Source: JAJDTQ01 sp963422385 (GTDB lineage Bacteria; Desulfobacterota; Binatia; UBA9968; JAJDTQ01). From it: a stretch of 64,000 nucleotides of DNA. This document shows, one piece after another, positions 1-8,607 of the stretch (its first letter is position 1; every line of letters starts with the position of its first letter). Position numbers and translations under genes: made by a program. The notes below the pieces were generated by a model, which saw only the letters and a program-made list of their open reading frames with translations, was not told the DNA's origin and did no database searches. Location: positions 3,658,001 through 3,722,000 of the forward strand of contig OY729432.1 in assembly GCA_963422385.1 (NCBI GenBank). The letters are read 5' to 3'.

Positions 1-1568
1 AACTCACTGATCATCGCGCGCACGGCGTCACGGTAGTCTCCCTCCGCAAGGAGGGTCGGCACCGCCCTCAGAGAAAACGTGTTCCGGCCGAAGGACTCCA
101 GCGAAAAACCGGCCCGCTCCAGAGCGCCAAGCTGCTCCTCGAGGACCAGAGCTTCGGTGACGGGCAACTCCAGGAGCTGCGGTATCAGCAGTTCCTGCCT
201 TTCGATGCGACCTTGTTCGAGGTCCTCGCGCAGGTGCTGGAACACCACGCGCTCGTGGGCCGCGTGTTGATCAACCAGCACCATTCCCGGCTCGCCGTGA
301 CAAAGGATGTAGCAGCCCAGCACTTGCCCCACGACCGTCAGCGACGAGAACCGACCCTTCTCCGTCCTTGTCTTTTCCCCGGCTTCGCCGGTTCGGAACC
401 CGGGGCCGGGGGCCAGGGAGTGGCGGTGAGGCTCCAAGGGCAGGAGCGGGCGGTTGGTTGCGGCATCGTATGCCGGACCCGGCTCCCGCACGCCGGGCCG
501 ACCGGGAACCTGCCGGTGCGGCGCGGCTTCGTCCGGAGTTCGAGGCAGTGGCGACGGCGGGCCGTCCCGGGCCGCCGCCCTCAGGCCGCCGCTGACGGCG
601 GACAAGACCGTCTCGTAGAGCTCGGACTGACGGCGGAAACGCACCTCGGTCTTGGCCGGGTGAACGTTCACGTCCACGTAGCCGTGGGGCAACTCCAGGT
701 AGAGAAGGGCTGCGGGGTAGCGTCCCTTCATCAGCAAGGTATCGTAGGCCTTCAGCACCGCATGGGTCAGCAGCTTGTCCCGCACGAAACGGCGATTGAC
801 GAACGTGACCATGTAACGGGTGTTGCCGAAAGACTTCGGAGCCTGGCTGGCGAAACCCGTGCACCGCAGGTGCTCCCGGGTCAGCGAGAACGGCGCCAGT
901 TCGCTGCCGGCGTCGCCAAAGACCTGCCGCACGCGATCCTGGAGGCGCGTGGTGGCAACATGGTCCGCGAGCCGCTTACCGCCGTGATGGAGGCGGAAAT
1001 GCACGGACGGATGCGCCAGCGCCATCCGGTTTACCACGTCGCTGACGTACTTGATCTCCGTGCGGGGGGACTTCATGAACTTGAGCCGAGCGGGAACATG
1101 GTAGAACAGATCCCTTACTTCCACCGTGGTCCCCGCCGGACAACCCGCGGCCACGGGACTTCCCTTGCGGCCGTTCTGGACGCTGTACCTGCATCCCGAC
1201 TCCTGCGAAGCCGGACGCGACACCATCTCCACCACGGCGACCGAGGCGATACTGGGCAGGGCCTCCCCCCGGAAACCCATGGTGGCGATCTCCGCAAGAT
1301 CCGCCTCACTGCGGATCTTGCTGGTGGAGTGCCGCTCGAATGCCAGAGGCACCTCCTCGAAGGCGACCCCGCCGCCATCGTCACTGACCCGGATGAGGGA
1401 CGTGCCGTTGCCGTCCACCACGACGGATATCTCGGAGGCGCCGGCGTCGAGCGCGTTGTCCACCAACTCCTTCACCACTGACGCCGGCCTCTCCACCACC
1501 TCGCCGGCGGCAATACGATCAATCAGATTGTCCGGCAGAACTGCAATTGTCACGGGCTGCACCGCCAT
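1..1568 (-). CDS. mutL: DNA mismatch repair protein MutL (3' end beyond window)
   Basis: MutL couples mismatch recognition by MutS to strand incision. The reading frame is open from the ATG at 1568 down to base 1, giving 522 codons. The N-terminal GHKL ATPase domain shows EVVERPASVVKELVDNALDAG (in part), DDGGGV and the GFRGEAL lid motif, and the transducer domain carries NRRFVRD and DVNVHPAKTEVRF. After a proline-rich linker the C-terminal dimerisation domain begins and carries the DQHAAHE endonuclease metal motif at codons 433-439. The last acidic residue of the usual DQHA(X)2E(X)4E pattern is Gln (codon 444) here. The remaining C-terminus lies outside the window. It is divergent from the gene at 1732. 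The family assignment is certain from the motifs; nicking activity is inferred. Confidence 0.95.
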   Translation of the reverse strand, partial: MAVQPVTIAVLPDNLIDRIAAGEVVERPASVVKELVDNALDAGASEISVVVDGNGTSLIRVSDDGGGVAFEEVPLAFERHSTSKIRSEADLAEIATMGFRGEALPSIASVAVVEMVSRPASQESGCRYSVQNGRKGSPVAAGCPAGTTVEVRDLFYHVPARLKFMKSPRTEIKYVSDVVNRMALAHPSVHFRLHHGGKRLADHVATTRLQDRVRQVFGDAGSELAPFSLTREHLRCTGFASQAPKSFGNTRYMVTFVNRRFVRDKLLTHAVLKAYDTLLMKGRYPAALLYLELPHGYVDVNVHPAKTEVRFRRQSELYETVLSAVSGGLRAAARDGPPSPLPRTPDEAAPHRQVPGRPGVREPGPAYDAATNRPLLPLEPHRHSLAPGPGFRTGEAGEKTRTEKGRFSSLTVVGQVLGCYILCHGEPGMVLVDQHAAHERVVFQHLREDLEQGRIERQELLIPQLLELPVTEALVLEEQLGALERAGFSLESFGRNTFSLRAVPTLLAEGDYRDAVRAMISE

Positions 1569-1694
1569 CGGTTCGACCTTTCGTCCTTCGCACCTTGATA
1601 CGCATTGGCACGAAAATTGGCAACGACACCCGCATCCCTGCCAGGGAGGCGACCGCCGCCCCGAAGTGCAATGACCCACGAAGCCCGACAAGTG

Positions 1695-1724
1695 TTGACA
1701 CTCCGAGCGCATGCTGGATAAGGT
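1695..1724 (+). promoter_or_regulatory. Possible sigma70-type promoter of the bifunctional nuclease gene
   Basis: A perfect TTGACA at 1695-1700 is followed, after 18 bp, by TAAGGT at 1719-1724, a weak -10 match. A start site near 1730 would place the ATG at 1732 almost at the transcript 5' end. This argues against the in-frame ATG at 1711. It is a pattern match only. Confidence 0.35.
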
Positions 1725-1731
1725 CGGCCCC

Positions 1732-2589
1732 ATGGAAGACCCGTGTCCGGCGCTCTCGATTCCGGTACCGCCTCGAAGCTTCCCGGCCGCACTGGTGTCC
1801 GCCTTCCGGGGAGTGCTGTTCGGGGCCTGCCTCCTGCTGCCGTTGCGGGGCGTCGCCGCTTCTGAACCGGCCGTGCGCATGGAGGTGAAACAGGTCGTCC
1901 TCGACCCCATGAACCAGACACCCGTGGTGCTGCTGGCCGGCGGCGGCCAACTGCTGCCCATCTGGATCGGTAACGCCGAGGCCGCCTCCATCTCCCGCGC
2001 CATCGAAGGACGGCAGGCCGCCAGACCGAATACCCACGACTTGATCCGGAATCTTCTGGATGGCCTGGACGCGACGCCGGAACGAGTCACCATTACGGAA
2101 CTGCGAGGCGGCGCCTATTTCGCGGTCATGACCGTCAGGAAAGGCCGCCGGCGAATCCCCATCGATTCCCGTCCCAGTGACGCCATCGCCGTGGCGTTGC
2201 GAACCGGCACGCCCATCTACGCCACACCGCAAGTGCTGGAACAAGGCCTCCGACTTGACGGTCCGGCGCTTCCACAAGAGGAGAGCGCCGCACGGAGGAT
2301 GGGGATGCACATGCAGGACCTGACCGCCGAGTTGGGGGACCTGTTTGGAACGCAATTGCAGGAAGGGGTCCTGGTCGCCCATGTGGAAGGAGACAGTCTC
2401 GCGTCCAGGCTCGGTTTTCGGCGCGGCGACGTCATAACGGGGGTGGACGGCAAGACCGTCCGGAACACGCGGGAACTGGAGATGAGCCTCGACTCCCGCG
2501 CGGAAGGACAACCTCGAACCATTCACCTGGAAAGAGACGGGGGGCCCGTCACCGTCGTGACGGGCCCCCCGTCTCGAGAGAAGCCGTGA
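1732..2589 (+). CDS. Bifunctional nuclease (DUF151) domain protein with C-terminal PDZ domain
   Basis: This is a 285-residue exported protein. A hydrophobic stretch around residues 20-43 looks like a signal peptide or anchor. Residues about 50-180 form a BFN/DUF151 domain (PVVLLAGGGQLLPIWIGNAEA, then IDSRPSDAIAVALR), a fold named for a plant nuclease. Residues about 205-280 form a PDZ domain containing GDSLASRLGFRRGDVI, as in DegP-type proteins that bind exposed C-termini. BFN plus PDZ implies a periplasmic or membrane-facing role, but the substrate is unknown. I prefer the ATG at 1732 over the in-frame one at 1711 because 1711 falls inside the likely promoter. The 3' end of the coding sequence contains a perfect 19-bp inverted repeat, described separately. 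Confidence 0.8.
   Translation: MEDPCPALSIPVPPRSFPAALVSAFRGVLFGACLLLPLRGVAASEPAVRMEVKQVVLDPMNQTPVVLLAGGGQLLPIWIGNAEAASISRAIEGRQAARPNTHDLIRNLLDGLDATPERVTITELRGGAYFAVMTVRKGRRRIPIDSRPSDAIAVALRTGTPIYATPQVLEQGLRLDGPALPQEESAARRMGMHMQDLTAELGDLFGTQLQEGVLVAHVEGDSLASRLGFRRGDVITGVDGKTVRNTRELEMSLDSRAEGQPRTIHLERDGGPVTVVTGPPSREKP
2534..2575 (-). terminator. Strong hairpin inside the bfn coding end, probable terminator for ubiD-like 1
   Basis: Arms 2534-2552 and 2557-2575 are perfect 19-bp reverse complements around a 4-nt loop. On the minus strand the hairpin starts 28 bases after the UbiD-like stop and is followed by a short T run (TTT). On the plus strand it is part of the last codons of the BFN/PDZ gene and no T run follows. 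It therefore looks like an intrinsic terminator for the minus-strand gene that is embedded in the convergent gene. Confidence 0.6.
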
Positions 2590-2602
2590 GCTCAGCCTGC
2601 GC

Positions 2603-4045
2603 CTATGAACCGGCGCCATTCCTGCTGAACAGCACCTTGCCCCACTTCTTCGCGGTAGCGTCCAGCACCTCCGGGCTCGACTCCGCCACGGGCGGAAACT
2701 CGCTCATCCACTCGTACGGACGACAGGCGTCGATAATGGCGCGGGAATTGAAACCCTTCTTCGTGGGATGCACGATCGGATCGAGGGGACCGCTCCAGGC
2801 CCGCCGGATGATGTCAATGTCGGAGTCCGGGTCCGATCGCGTCGCCATGGCCCAGATCACATCGTCGGTGTTCGAAGGATCGATGTCGTCGTCCACCACG
2901 ATGACGTAGCGACCCAGGTACGCGCCCGCATGGCACTGGGACGCCACCACCGCGGCCTGGCGTGCGTGTCCCGGGTAACGCTGCTTGATGGAGACCACCA
3001 TGACCAGCCGGCTTCCACCCGCCACCATCAACCAGACGCCTCTGACGTCCGGCACTCCGGCCTTTTCCATCTCATCCCAGATCAGCGCCGAACGCAGATA
3101 CGACCGGTACCAGCCGAGCTCGGCAGGGGGCCGTCCCGGAGGCGAGCCAAGGATGATGGGATCGTTCCGATGGTACATTCTCTTGATTTTCACGATGGGC
3201 TCGTTCCGCTCGGCGCTGGCGTAATAGCCTGTCCACTCCCCGAACGGGCCTTCCACCCGGTCTTCGCCGAAGACCACGTCCCCCTCCACCACGATCTCGG
3301 CGTTGGCCGGAACCATCAGCCCCGAGTACGGCGCCTTGACGACCTCCAGCGGCTCTCCGCGAATACCGCCCAGGAAGTCGTATTCGGGAACCCCGTAGGG
3401 AACCTCGATGCTCCCGCCCAGGAAAACCAGAGGGTCATGACCGAAGGACATGGCCATCTTGAAGGACTCGCCGGTCTGCTGGTACTTGTCCCGGTGAATC
3501 CGCCCGTGCTTGCCCGGAGAGATATAGAAACCCACGGTGTCGGAGTCGTGGACCATGACCCGATACGTGCCCCAGTTGGTCCATCCCTCGTCCCGGTCCG
3601 CAGTGACATCGATGCTTCCGGTGCCGATGTAGCGGCCGCCGTCCCGTTCGTGCCACCGGGGCGTGGGGAACTTGAGCAGATCGATGTTGCCTTCCTCGAA
3701 GACGTTCTCGAACAGGGGACTGTCCTTCAGCACCTTGGCGGGAACGGGCTTGATCTTCTTGTAATGCTCACGCCACGTGTTGACGAACTCCATCTTGCCG
3801 TCGCCGGGCGGCAGATTCAGGGTCAAACCGATACGTTTCCGCGAGCTCAACGAGTTGGACAGGACACGGTAGCCCTTGGGGTAATCCTTGATCTCGTCGA
3901 ACAGCACCGCCGGGCCGTCTTCCCTGCGCATGACCATCTCGGTAATGGCGCCGATCTCGAGATCCCAGTCACACCCCTTCAGGGTCTTGAGCTCTCCCAT
4001 CGCATCCGCTTTTTCGATCCACTCGCGACAATCATTGAATTGCAT
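2603..4045 (-). CDS. UbiD-family prenyl-FMN decarboxylase (paralogue 1)
   Basis: This 480-residue enzyme belongs to the UbiD family, which adds or removes CO2 on aromatic or unsaturated acids using prenylated FMN made by UbiX. The sequence keeps the cofactor and catalytic positions: NWGTYR (N157, R162) and EGPFGE (E265, E270), matching the N-R and E-x4-E positions of fungal Fdc1. I chose the ATG at 4045 because GGAGG lies 5 bases upstream; the GTG at 4057 would overlap that ribosome site. It is a lone gene between a small hypothetical protein and the BFN gene. No ubiX is in the window. The substrate cannot be read from sequence; a true ubiquinone role is unlikely with three divergent paralogues present. 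Confidence 0.9.
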   Translation of the reverse strand: MQFNDCREWIEKADAMGELKTLKGCDWDLEIGAITEMVMRREDGPAVLFDEIKDYPKGYRVLSNSLSSRKRIGLTLNLPPGDGKMEFVNTWREHYKKIKPVPAKVLKDSPLFENVFEEGNIDLLKFPTPRWHERDGGRYIGTGSIDVTADRDEGWTNWGTYRVMVHDSDTVGFYISPGKHGRIHRDKYQQTGESFKMAMSFGHDPLVFLGGSIEVPYGVPEYDFLGGIRGEPLEVVKAPYSGLMVPANAEIVVEGDVVFGEDRVEGPFGEWTGYYASAERNEPIVKIKRMYHRNDPIILGSPPGRPPAELGWYRSYLRSALIWDEMEKAGVPDVRGVWLMVAGGSRLVMVVSIKQRYPGHARQAAVVASQCHAGAYLGRYVIVVDDDIDPSNTDDVIWAMATRSDPDSDIDIIRRAWSGPLDPIVHPTKKGFNSRAIIDACRPYEWMSEFPPVAESSPEVLDATAKKWGKVLFSRNGAGS

Positions 4046-4092
4046 CGTTACCTCCACTCACTGCAATATTTCGTTTGTGACGCCGACCCGCG

Positions 4093-4482
4093 TCAGGTCT
4101 TCTGGTACAGGCCTCGTCCCGTGCGTCTGATTCTACCTTCCCTGGACCACCGTACCACCACCTGTCTGAGGTAAGACCGGGGTTTTTCGCTCGCCGTCTT
4201 GTTGGCGCCCATGGTGTCGAGAGTGAACTCGCCGGGCAAGGTCGCGAAAACCGCGTTCCAATCGATCATCGAACCGCTGGGCCCCCGCTTCTGAGCCCCT
4301 CCCGACCCGCGGGGCTTCCCGACCCGTTTGCGCGTGCTCGACTTCCCGTCCAGAATGTCATAGATTTGCTGATGTCTCTCGATTTCATCCCGCAACGTGG
4401 CGAGTTGCGCCGTGGCCGCGGTCAGATCCTTGTTCAACCGATCAATCTCTCTTTTGATGCTGACCTTCAAATCCAGAGCCAT
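4093..4482 (-). CDS. Hypothetical protein: coiled coil plus basic winged-helix-like tail
   Basis: This 129-residue protein is not recognised. The ATG at 4482 is preceded by GGGGGAG at good spacing; an ORF extension further upstream has no such support. Residues about 1-45 are heptad-rich (IKREIDRLNKDL, LRDEIERHQQ) and likely a coiled coil. Residues about 46-70 form a Lys/Arg/Gly linker. Residues about 72-129 resemble a small helical, possibly winged-helix, domain ending in RRTGRGLYQKT. Basic charge and architecture suggest nucleic-acid binding, but this is inference. It is co-directional with UbiD-like 1 (48 bp upstream of that start) and divergent from rpmB. Confidence 0.7.
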   Translation of the reverse strand: MALDLKVSIKREIDRLNKDLTAATAQLATLRDEIERHQQIYDILDGKSSTRKRVGKPRGSGGAQKRGPSGSMIDWNAVFATLPGEFTLDTMGANKTASEKPRSYLRQVVVRWSREGRIRRTGRGLYQKT

Positions 4483-4581
4483 TGCTCCCCCTTGTTCAAG
4501 AATGTTCCTATCAGTAGCATGATACGATCCGCAAGACAATTGCGTGCGTCCCGCATGGAGATGGTGGACTACGTCACCTGC

Positions 4582-4610
4582 TTCGCAAACGCGGATCCCT
4601 ATGATATCAT
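4582..4610 (+). promoter_or_regulatory. Candidate rpmB promoter
   Basis: TTCGCA at 4582-4587 and TATCAT at 4605-4610 are separated by 17 bp, giving 4/6 and 5/6 matches to the sigma70 consensus. The site lies 54 bp before the rpmB ATG. Confidence 0.4.
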
Positions 4611-4663
4611 CAATCCCGATTGAAACCGGATGCACTCGTCGAAAGGATTCGAGAGAAGTAGCC

Positions 4664-4855
4664 ATGGCAAGAAAATGTTCCATCTGCGGCAAGGGGCCCT
4701 CGGTCGGTAACAACGTCAGCCACGCGAACAACAAGACCCGACGCCGCTGGCTTCCCAATCTTCAACAGGTTCGGGCAAGGTTCAACGGCGCGGTTCGGCG
4801 CATCCGGGTCTGCACCCGATGTCTGCGCTCGGGCAAGGTCGAGAAGGTGGCCTGA
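4664..4855 (+). CDS. rpmB: 50S ribosomal protein L28
   Basis: This 63-residue large-subunit ribosomal protein keeps the L28 hallmarks: an N-terminal MARKCSICGKGP, the VSHANNKTRRRW segment, and a C-terminal CTRCLRSGKV. The two CxxC pairs (CSIC, CTRC) mark the zinc-binding form. The start is the ATG at 4664, preceded by a GAGAG element; the open frame continues upstream to 4544 but adds nothing L28-like. It stands alone and is convergent with rel. Confidence 0.97.
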   Translation: MARKCSICGKGPSVGNNVSHANNKTRRRWLPNLQQVRARFNGAVRRIRVCTRCLRSGKVEKVA

Positions 4856-4867
4856 AATCAACTCGGA

Positions 4868-4886
4868 CGGTGGTCCGCAACCACCG
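4868..4886. terminator. Possible bidirectional terminator hairpin between rpmB and rel
   Basis: CGGTGG at 4868-4873 pairs with CCACCG at 4881-4886 in the 42-bp gap between two convergent stops. There is no clear T run on either side, so the call is weak. Confidence 0.3.
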
Positions 4887-4897
4887 CCTGCGGCGGC

Positions 4898-7102
4898 CTA
4901 CCCCTGGACCCGATTCGCCTTGTACACCCCCTTCACCCTGGAGATGTCCTGTAACACATGGCGCAACTGATCGGAGCTTCCGATCATGATCTCGAACGTG
5001 TTGACGGCCCTGTCGTCGAACGTGCGTATGTGAGCACGGGCGATATTCACGCCGGCTTCCGAGATGGCCGAACTGATGGCCGCCAGGAGACCGGGTTTGT
5101 CCGCGCAGGTCACCTCGATCTTCACCCCACGAGGCATCTGCGTATCCTCCGCCCAGTTCACCTCCACTCTTCTCTCGGGATCGGCTTCCAGTCCCGTCGG
5201 ACAACTGGCGACGTGCACGGTTACTCCCCTCCCGCGGGTAATGATCCCGGCAATCTTCTCACCGGGCAGCGGATGGCAGCAGCGCGCGAAACGCACCAGC
5301 ACGTCCTCGAAGTCCTTGACACGGACGCCCCGATCGCGTGAGCCCACCAGCCGGAAGAGCCGCTCGAGCCCACCCTCGAGTTGTCTTTTCTCGTCCTCGA
5401 GATGCTCCGGCGGAAGCAGTCTGGCCAGGACCTGACGCGGCATGACCTTGCCGTAGCCGACGCTTGCCAGGAGCCCCTCCTCGTTCTTGACCCCAAGCTC
5501 TCTTCCCAGCACGGCGATGGTCCCCTGTGCCTGGAGGCTCTGGTAGTCCAGGTGGTAGCGGCCGAAGTCCCCCTCCAGGATCTCCCGTCCGAGGGCCACG
5601 CTCCGCTCCCGCTGCTTCGAGGCCATCCATGCGCGGATACGGGACTTGGCGCGGGGGGTCTTCGCGACCTTCAACCAATCGCGGCTTGGCGTCTGCTCCT
5701 GGGTCGTGATGATCTCCACCGTGTCGCCGCTCCTGAGGATATACTTGAAGGGTACGAGCCTGCCGTTCACTCGCGCGCCCGAGCAGTGCTGCCCGATGTC
5801 GGAATGGATGCGGTAGGCGAAATCCACGACCGTCGCCCCCTTGGGAAAGCTTCTCAGGTCGCCGTTTGGCGTGAACACGTACACCTCGTCCGGGAACAGA
5901 TCCTCCTTGATGCTGTGCAGGAACTCCTGCGGATCCGACAGATTCTGCTGCCATTCGAGGAGTTGCCGGAGCCATGCGAACCGCTGCATGTCCGTCACCT
6001 GCAGGTCCCCGCCCTTCTTGTAACGCCAATGGGAGGCAATACCTTCCTCGGCCACCCTGTGCATCTCGTGGGTGCGGATCTGAATCTCGATGCGCTGAGC
6101 GTTGGGGCCGATGACGGTGGTGTGCAGCGACTGGTACATGTTGGGTTTGGCCAGCGCGATGTAGTCCTTGAACCGGCCGGGCACCGGCCGCCATTTCGCG
6201 TGCACGACGCCCATGGACTCGTAACACTCGCGCACGGTATCCACCACGATCCGGAACGCCACCAGGTCGTAGACCTGGCCGAAGTCCAGGCTCTGGTTCT
6301 CCATCTTCCTGAAGATGCTGTAGAAGTGCTTGGGCCTTCCGCTCACCTCGGCATCGATGCCATCTTCCGCCAGGGCCTTGCTCAGACGCGAGATGACGTC
6401 GTTGGTGTACTTCTCCCGGTTTGTCCTCTTCTGCGCGACGTTCCGCTTCAACTGTCCGTAGATCTCCGGACGAAGATGTTTGAGGGCCAGGTCCTCGAGC
6501 TCGCTCTTGATCCAGTAGATCCCCAGCCGGTGGGCGATGGGGGCGTAGATATCCAGCGTTTCCTGGGCGATTCGCCGCTGCTTCTCGGGGGCGAGATACT
6601 GCAGCGTACGCATGTTGTGGGTGCGGTCGGCCAACTTGATCAGGACCACGCGAATGTCCTTGGCCATGGCCATGATCATCTTGCGGAAGTTCTCCGCCTG
6701 CTTCTCCTCGTGGCTGGTGAAGTTGACGCGGCTCAACTTGGTGACCCCGTCCACCAGGGCCGCGATCTCCTCGCCGAACTCCTTCCCGATTTCCGGCAGC
6801 GTGGCCAGGGTGTCCTCGACCGTGTCGTGAAGCAGGCCGCCGATGATGCTGGGAATATCCAGCTTCAGGTCCGCCAGTACGCTGGCCACAGCCACCGGAT
6901 GGATGAGGTAGGGCTCTCCGGACAGGCGTTTCTGGCCGTCGTGAACCGCGGATGAAAACCGATAGGCCTCGCGCAATTGGTCGACGTCGGCGCCGGGCTG
7001 GTACTGCAACACCTTCTCCACCAGCTCGTTGACGGCGCTTTTGGTTCCGGCGCCCTTGGACCGGCGCCTGGACCTTATTTCGGTTTCCGGATGTACCTGC
7101 AA
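4898..7102 (-). CDS. rel: Bifunctional (p)ppGpp synthetase/hydrolase (RelA/SpoT family)
   Basis: This 734-residue stringent-response enzyme makes and degrades ppGpp. The N-terminal HD hydrolase domain is intact (H54, HDTVEDT at 92-98). The synthetase domain carries the RFKD motif at 310-313, the RXKD version typical of bifunctional enzymes, not the EXDD of RelA. TGS (about 405-465), a helical/zinc-finger region with RCCHPLPG, and a C-terminal ACT domain (about 660-734) follow. Both activities are therefore predicted. The start ATG at 7102 overlaps the end of gmk by 28 bp. In many proteobacteria rpoZ lies between these two genes; it is absent here. Confidence 0.95.
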   Translation of the reverse strand: MQVHPETEIRSRRRSKGAGTKSAVNELVEKVLQYQPGADVDQLREAYRFSSAVHDGQKRLSGEPYLIHPVAVASVLADLKLDIPSIIGGLLHDTVEDTLATLPEIGKEFGEEIAALVDGVTKLSRVNFTSHEEKQAENFRKMIMAMAKDIRVVLIKLADRTHNMRTLQYLAPEKQRRIAQETLDIYAPIAHRLGIYWIKSELEDLALKHLRPEIYGQLKRNVAQKRTNREKYTNDVISRLSKALAEDGIDAEVSGRPKHFYSIFRKMENQSLDFGQVYDLVAFRIVVDTVRECYESMGVVHAKWRPVPGRFKDYIALAKPNMYQSLHTTVIGPNAQRIEIQIRTHEMHRVAEEGIASHWRYKKGGDLQVTDMQRFAWLRQLLEWQQNLSDPQEFLHSIKEDLFPDEVYVFTPNGDLRSFPKGATVVDFAYRIHSDIGQHCSGARVNGRLVPFKYILRSGDTVEIITTQEQTPSRDWLKVAKTPRAKSRIRAWMASKQRERSVALGREILEGDFGRYHLDYQSLQAQGTIAVLGRELGVKNEEGLLASVGYGKVMPRQVLARLLPPEHLEDEKRQLEGGLERLFRLVGSRDRGVRVKDFEDVLVRFARCCHPLPGEKIAGIITRGRGVTVHVASCPTGLEADPERRVEVNWAEDTQMPRGVKIEVTCADKPGLLAAISSAISEAGVNIARAHIRTFDDRAVNTFEIMIGSSDQLRHVLQDISRVKGVYKANRVQG

Positions 7103-7695
7103 ACCTTGAGCCTTTCAGCCTCGATGATAGCGGCGAGCCGTTTCACCGCCTCGTGCACGTCGCGGTTGACGATGAAGTAATCATACCCCTGAATCTCCTG
7201 GATTTCATGCCGCGCGTTGCGCCAGCGCTGCTCGATCGTCTTCCGCGCATCCGTGCCCCGACCCGACAGGCGGCGGCGCAGCTCGTCGAGCGACGGCGGC
7301 AACACGAATATGGCCACGGCGCCGGCAAAGTGCTCCTTGATCTGCCGGGCCCCCTGCACGTCGATATCCAGCAGCACGTCCTGGCCGCGCCGGAGCCAGC
7401 GTTCGAGCACCCGCCGCGGGGTGCCGTACAGTTTCCCGTGAACCTCGGCCCACTCGGCAAAGTCGCCGGCGGCGAGCCTTCGTTTGAACACCGCCTCCGA
7501 CACGAAGTGATAGTCCCTGCCGGGCGTTTCCCTCTCGCGCGGAGCGCGCGTCGTGCAGGACACCGAAAGGCTCATCTCCGAATGGATGCTCAGAACCTCC
7601 CGGGTCAACGTCGTCTTGCCCGCGCCGGAGGGCGCCGAAACGATGAACACGATGCCCGGACCGCGTTTGGTAAAGCTGCGAATCGAGACCGTCAT
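7075..7695 (-). CDS. gmk: Guanylate kinase
   Basis: This 206-residue enzyme phosphorylates GMP to GDP. The Walker A loop APSGAGKT is at residues 21-28, followed by the GMP-binding segment SCTTRAPRERETPGRDYHFVS (in part) and the lid/ADP region. Its start overlaps the yicC stop by 4 bp (ATGA arrangement) and its end overlaps rel, so yicC-gmk-rel are very likely cotranscribed and translationally coupled. This links GTP precursor supply to ppGpp turnover. Confidence 0.97.
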   Translation of the reverse strand: MTVSIRSFTKRGPGIVFIVSAPSGAGKTTLTREVLSIHSEMSLSVSCTTRAPRERETPGRDYHFVSEAVFKRRLAAGDFAEWAEVHGKLYGTPRRVLERWLRRGQDVLLDIDVQGARQIKEHFAGAVAIFVLPPSLDELRRRLSGRGTDARKTIEQRWRNARHEIQEIQGYDYFIVNRDVHEAVKRLAAIIEAERLKVCRYIRKPK

Positions 7696-8528
7696 TCCAC
7701 GTTCTGGACCTGTTCGCGAATCTTCTCGACGCTTTCCTTGCCGCCCAGGACCAGCCGAACCACCTCGAGCTGCGGCGCCTTGGCGCCGATGGTGGTGAGC
7801 TCGCGCTGCACCTCCTGGAGCAGGAAATCGATCTTCTTGCCCACCGGCTCACGCTCACGCATCAGATTGGCGAGCATCTCCACGTGGCTGCCCAACCGCA
7901 CCACTTCCTCGTTGATGCTGCCCTTGAAGGCGCCGCTGCCGGCTTCGCCGCCGCCACCGGCATTGGCGCCCTGCTCCTGGAGGCGCCGGTCGATGACCTC
8001 GGCACAACGTCCGAGCTGCCTGGCCGCGCGGGTCAACCGGCGCGCCTCCGCCACCATGTCGCGTTTGAGATTGCGCCCCTCGCGGTCCCGGGACCGGGTG
8101 AGGTTCTTCAGGGCCGTCTCCAGCGCTCGAAGCACCAGCCGCTTCTCACCCCCCTCGATATGCTCCGGTTCCTTGAACTGGAAGAGATCCGGCAAGCGCG
8201 GCACCAACTGAAGATCGATGTCGCCCTGGAGGTCGTACCGCGTCTTGATGCGTCGCAACGCTTCGCAGTACTGCTCCATGAGGGTGTCGTCCACCTCCAG
8301 CCGATAGCCCCGTCCCTTGAGTGGCGTCCGGTCGATATAAACATCCGTGCGACCGCGGTGAACCTTCATCCGCGCCTGCTCACGCAGCTCGTCCTCGAGG
8401 CTCAGGTAGAGCTTCGGCACACGAAGGTGAATGTCCGCGTGCCGGTGGTTGACGCTGCGGATCTGTACGGAAACCTTGACCTGCCTGTCCTGGAGGATGG
8501 CCTGACCAAAACCGGTCATGCTTCTCAT
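7692..8528 (-). CDS. yicC: YicC-family endoribonuclease
   Basis: This 278-residue protein starts with the family signature MTGFGQA (here MRSMTGFGQA) and ends with the conserved VREQVQN-like tail. YicC proteins are RNases first seen as stress or stationary-phase proteins. GGAGG lies 3 nt before the ATG at 8528. The C-terminal half has the expected KKIDFLLQEVQRE segment. It is the first gene of the yicC-gmk-rel cluster. Confidence 0.92.
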   Translation of the reverse strand: MRSMTGFGQAILQDRQVKVSVQIRSVNHRHADIHLRVPKLYLSLEDELREQARMKVHRGRTDVYIDRTPLKGRGYRLEVDDTLMEQYCEALRRIKTRYDLQGDIDLQLVPRLPDLFQFKEPEHIEGGEKRLVLRALETALKNLTRSRDREGRNLKRDMVAEARRLTRAARQLGRCAEVIDRRLQEQGANAGGGGEAGSGAFKGSINEEVVRLGSHVEMLANLMREREPVGKKIDFLLQEVQRELTTIGAKAPQLEVVRLVLGGKESVEKIREQVQNVE

Positions 8529-8551
8529 GAGCCTCCTCGTTCGTTTTCAAC

Positions 8552-8566
8552 GGGGCTTCAAGCCCC
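8552..8566. repeat. Short GC palindrome (GGGGCTT/AAGCCCC)
   Basis: Seven-bp perfect arms around one base sit in the gap between UPF0182 and yicC. The motif resembles the palindromes at 29503 and 33422 but is shorter, so family membership is uncertain. Confidence 0.4.
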
Positions 8567-8607
8567 TTCCCCTTTCGGCAACCCGCGTGCATGGCCGCGG
8601 GAGGGGG

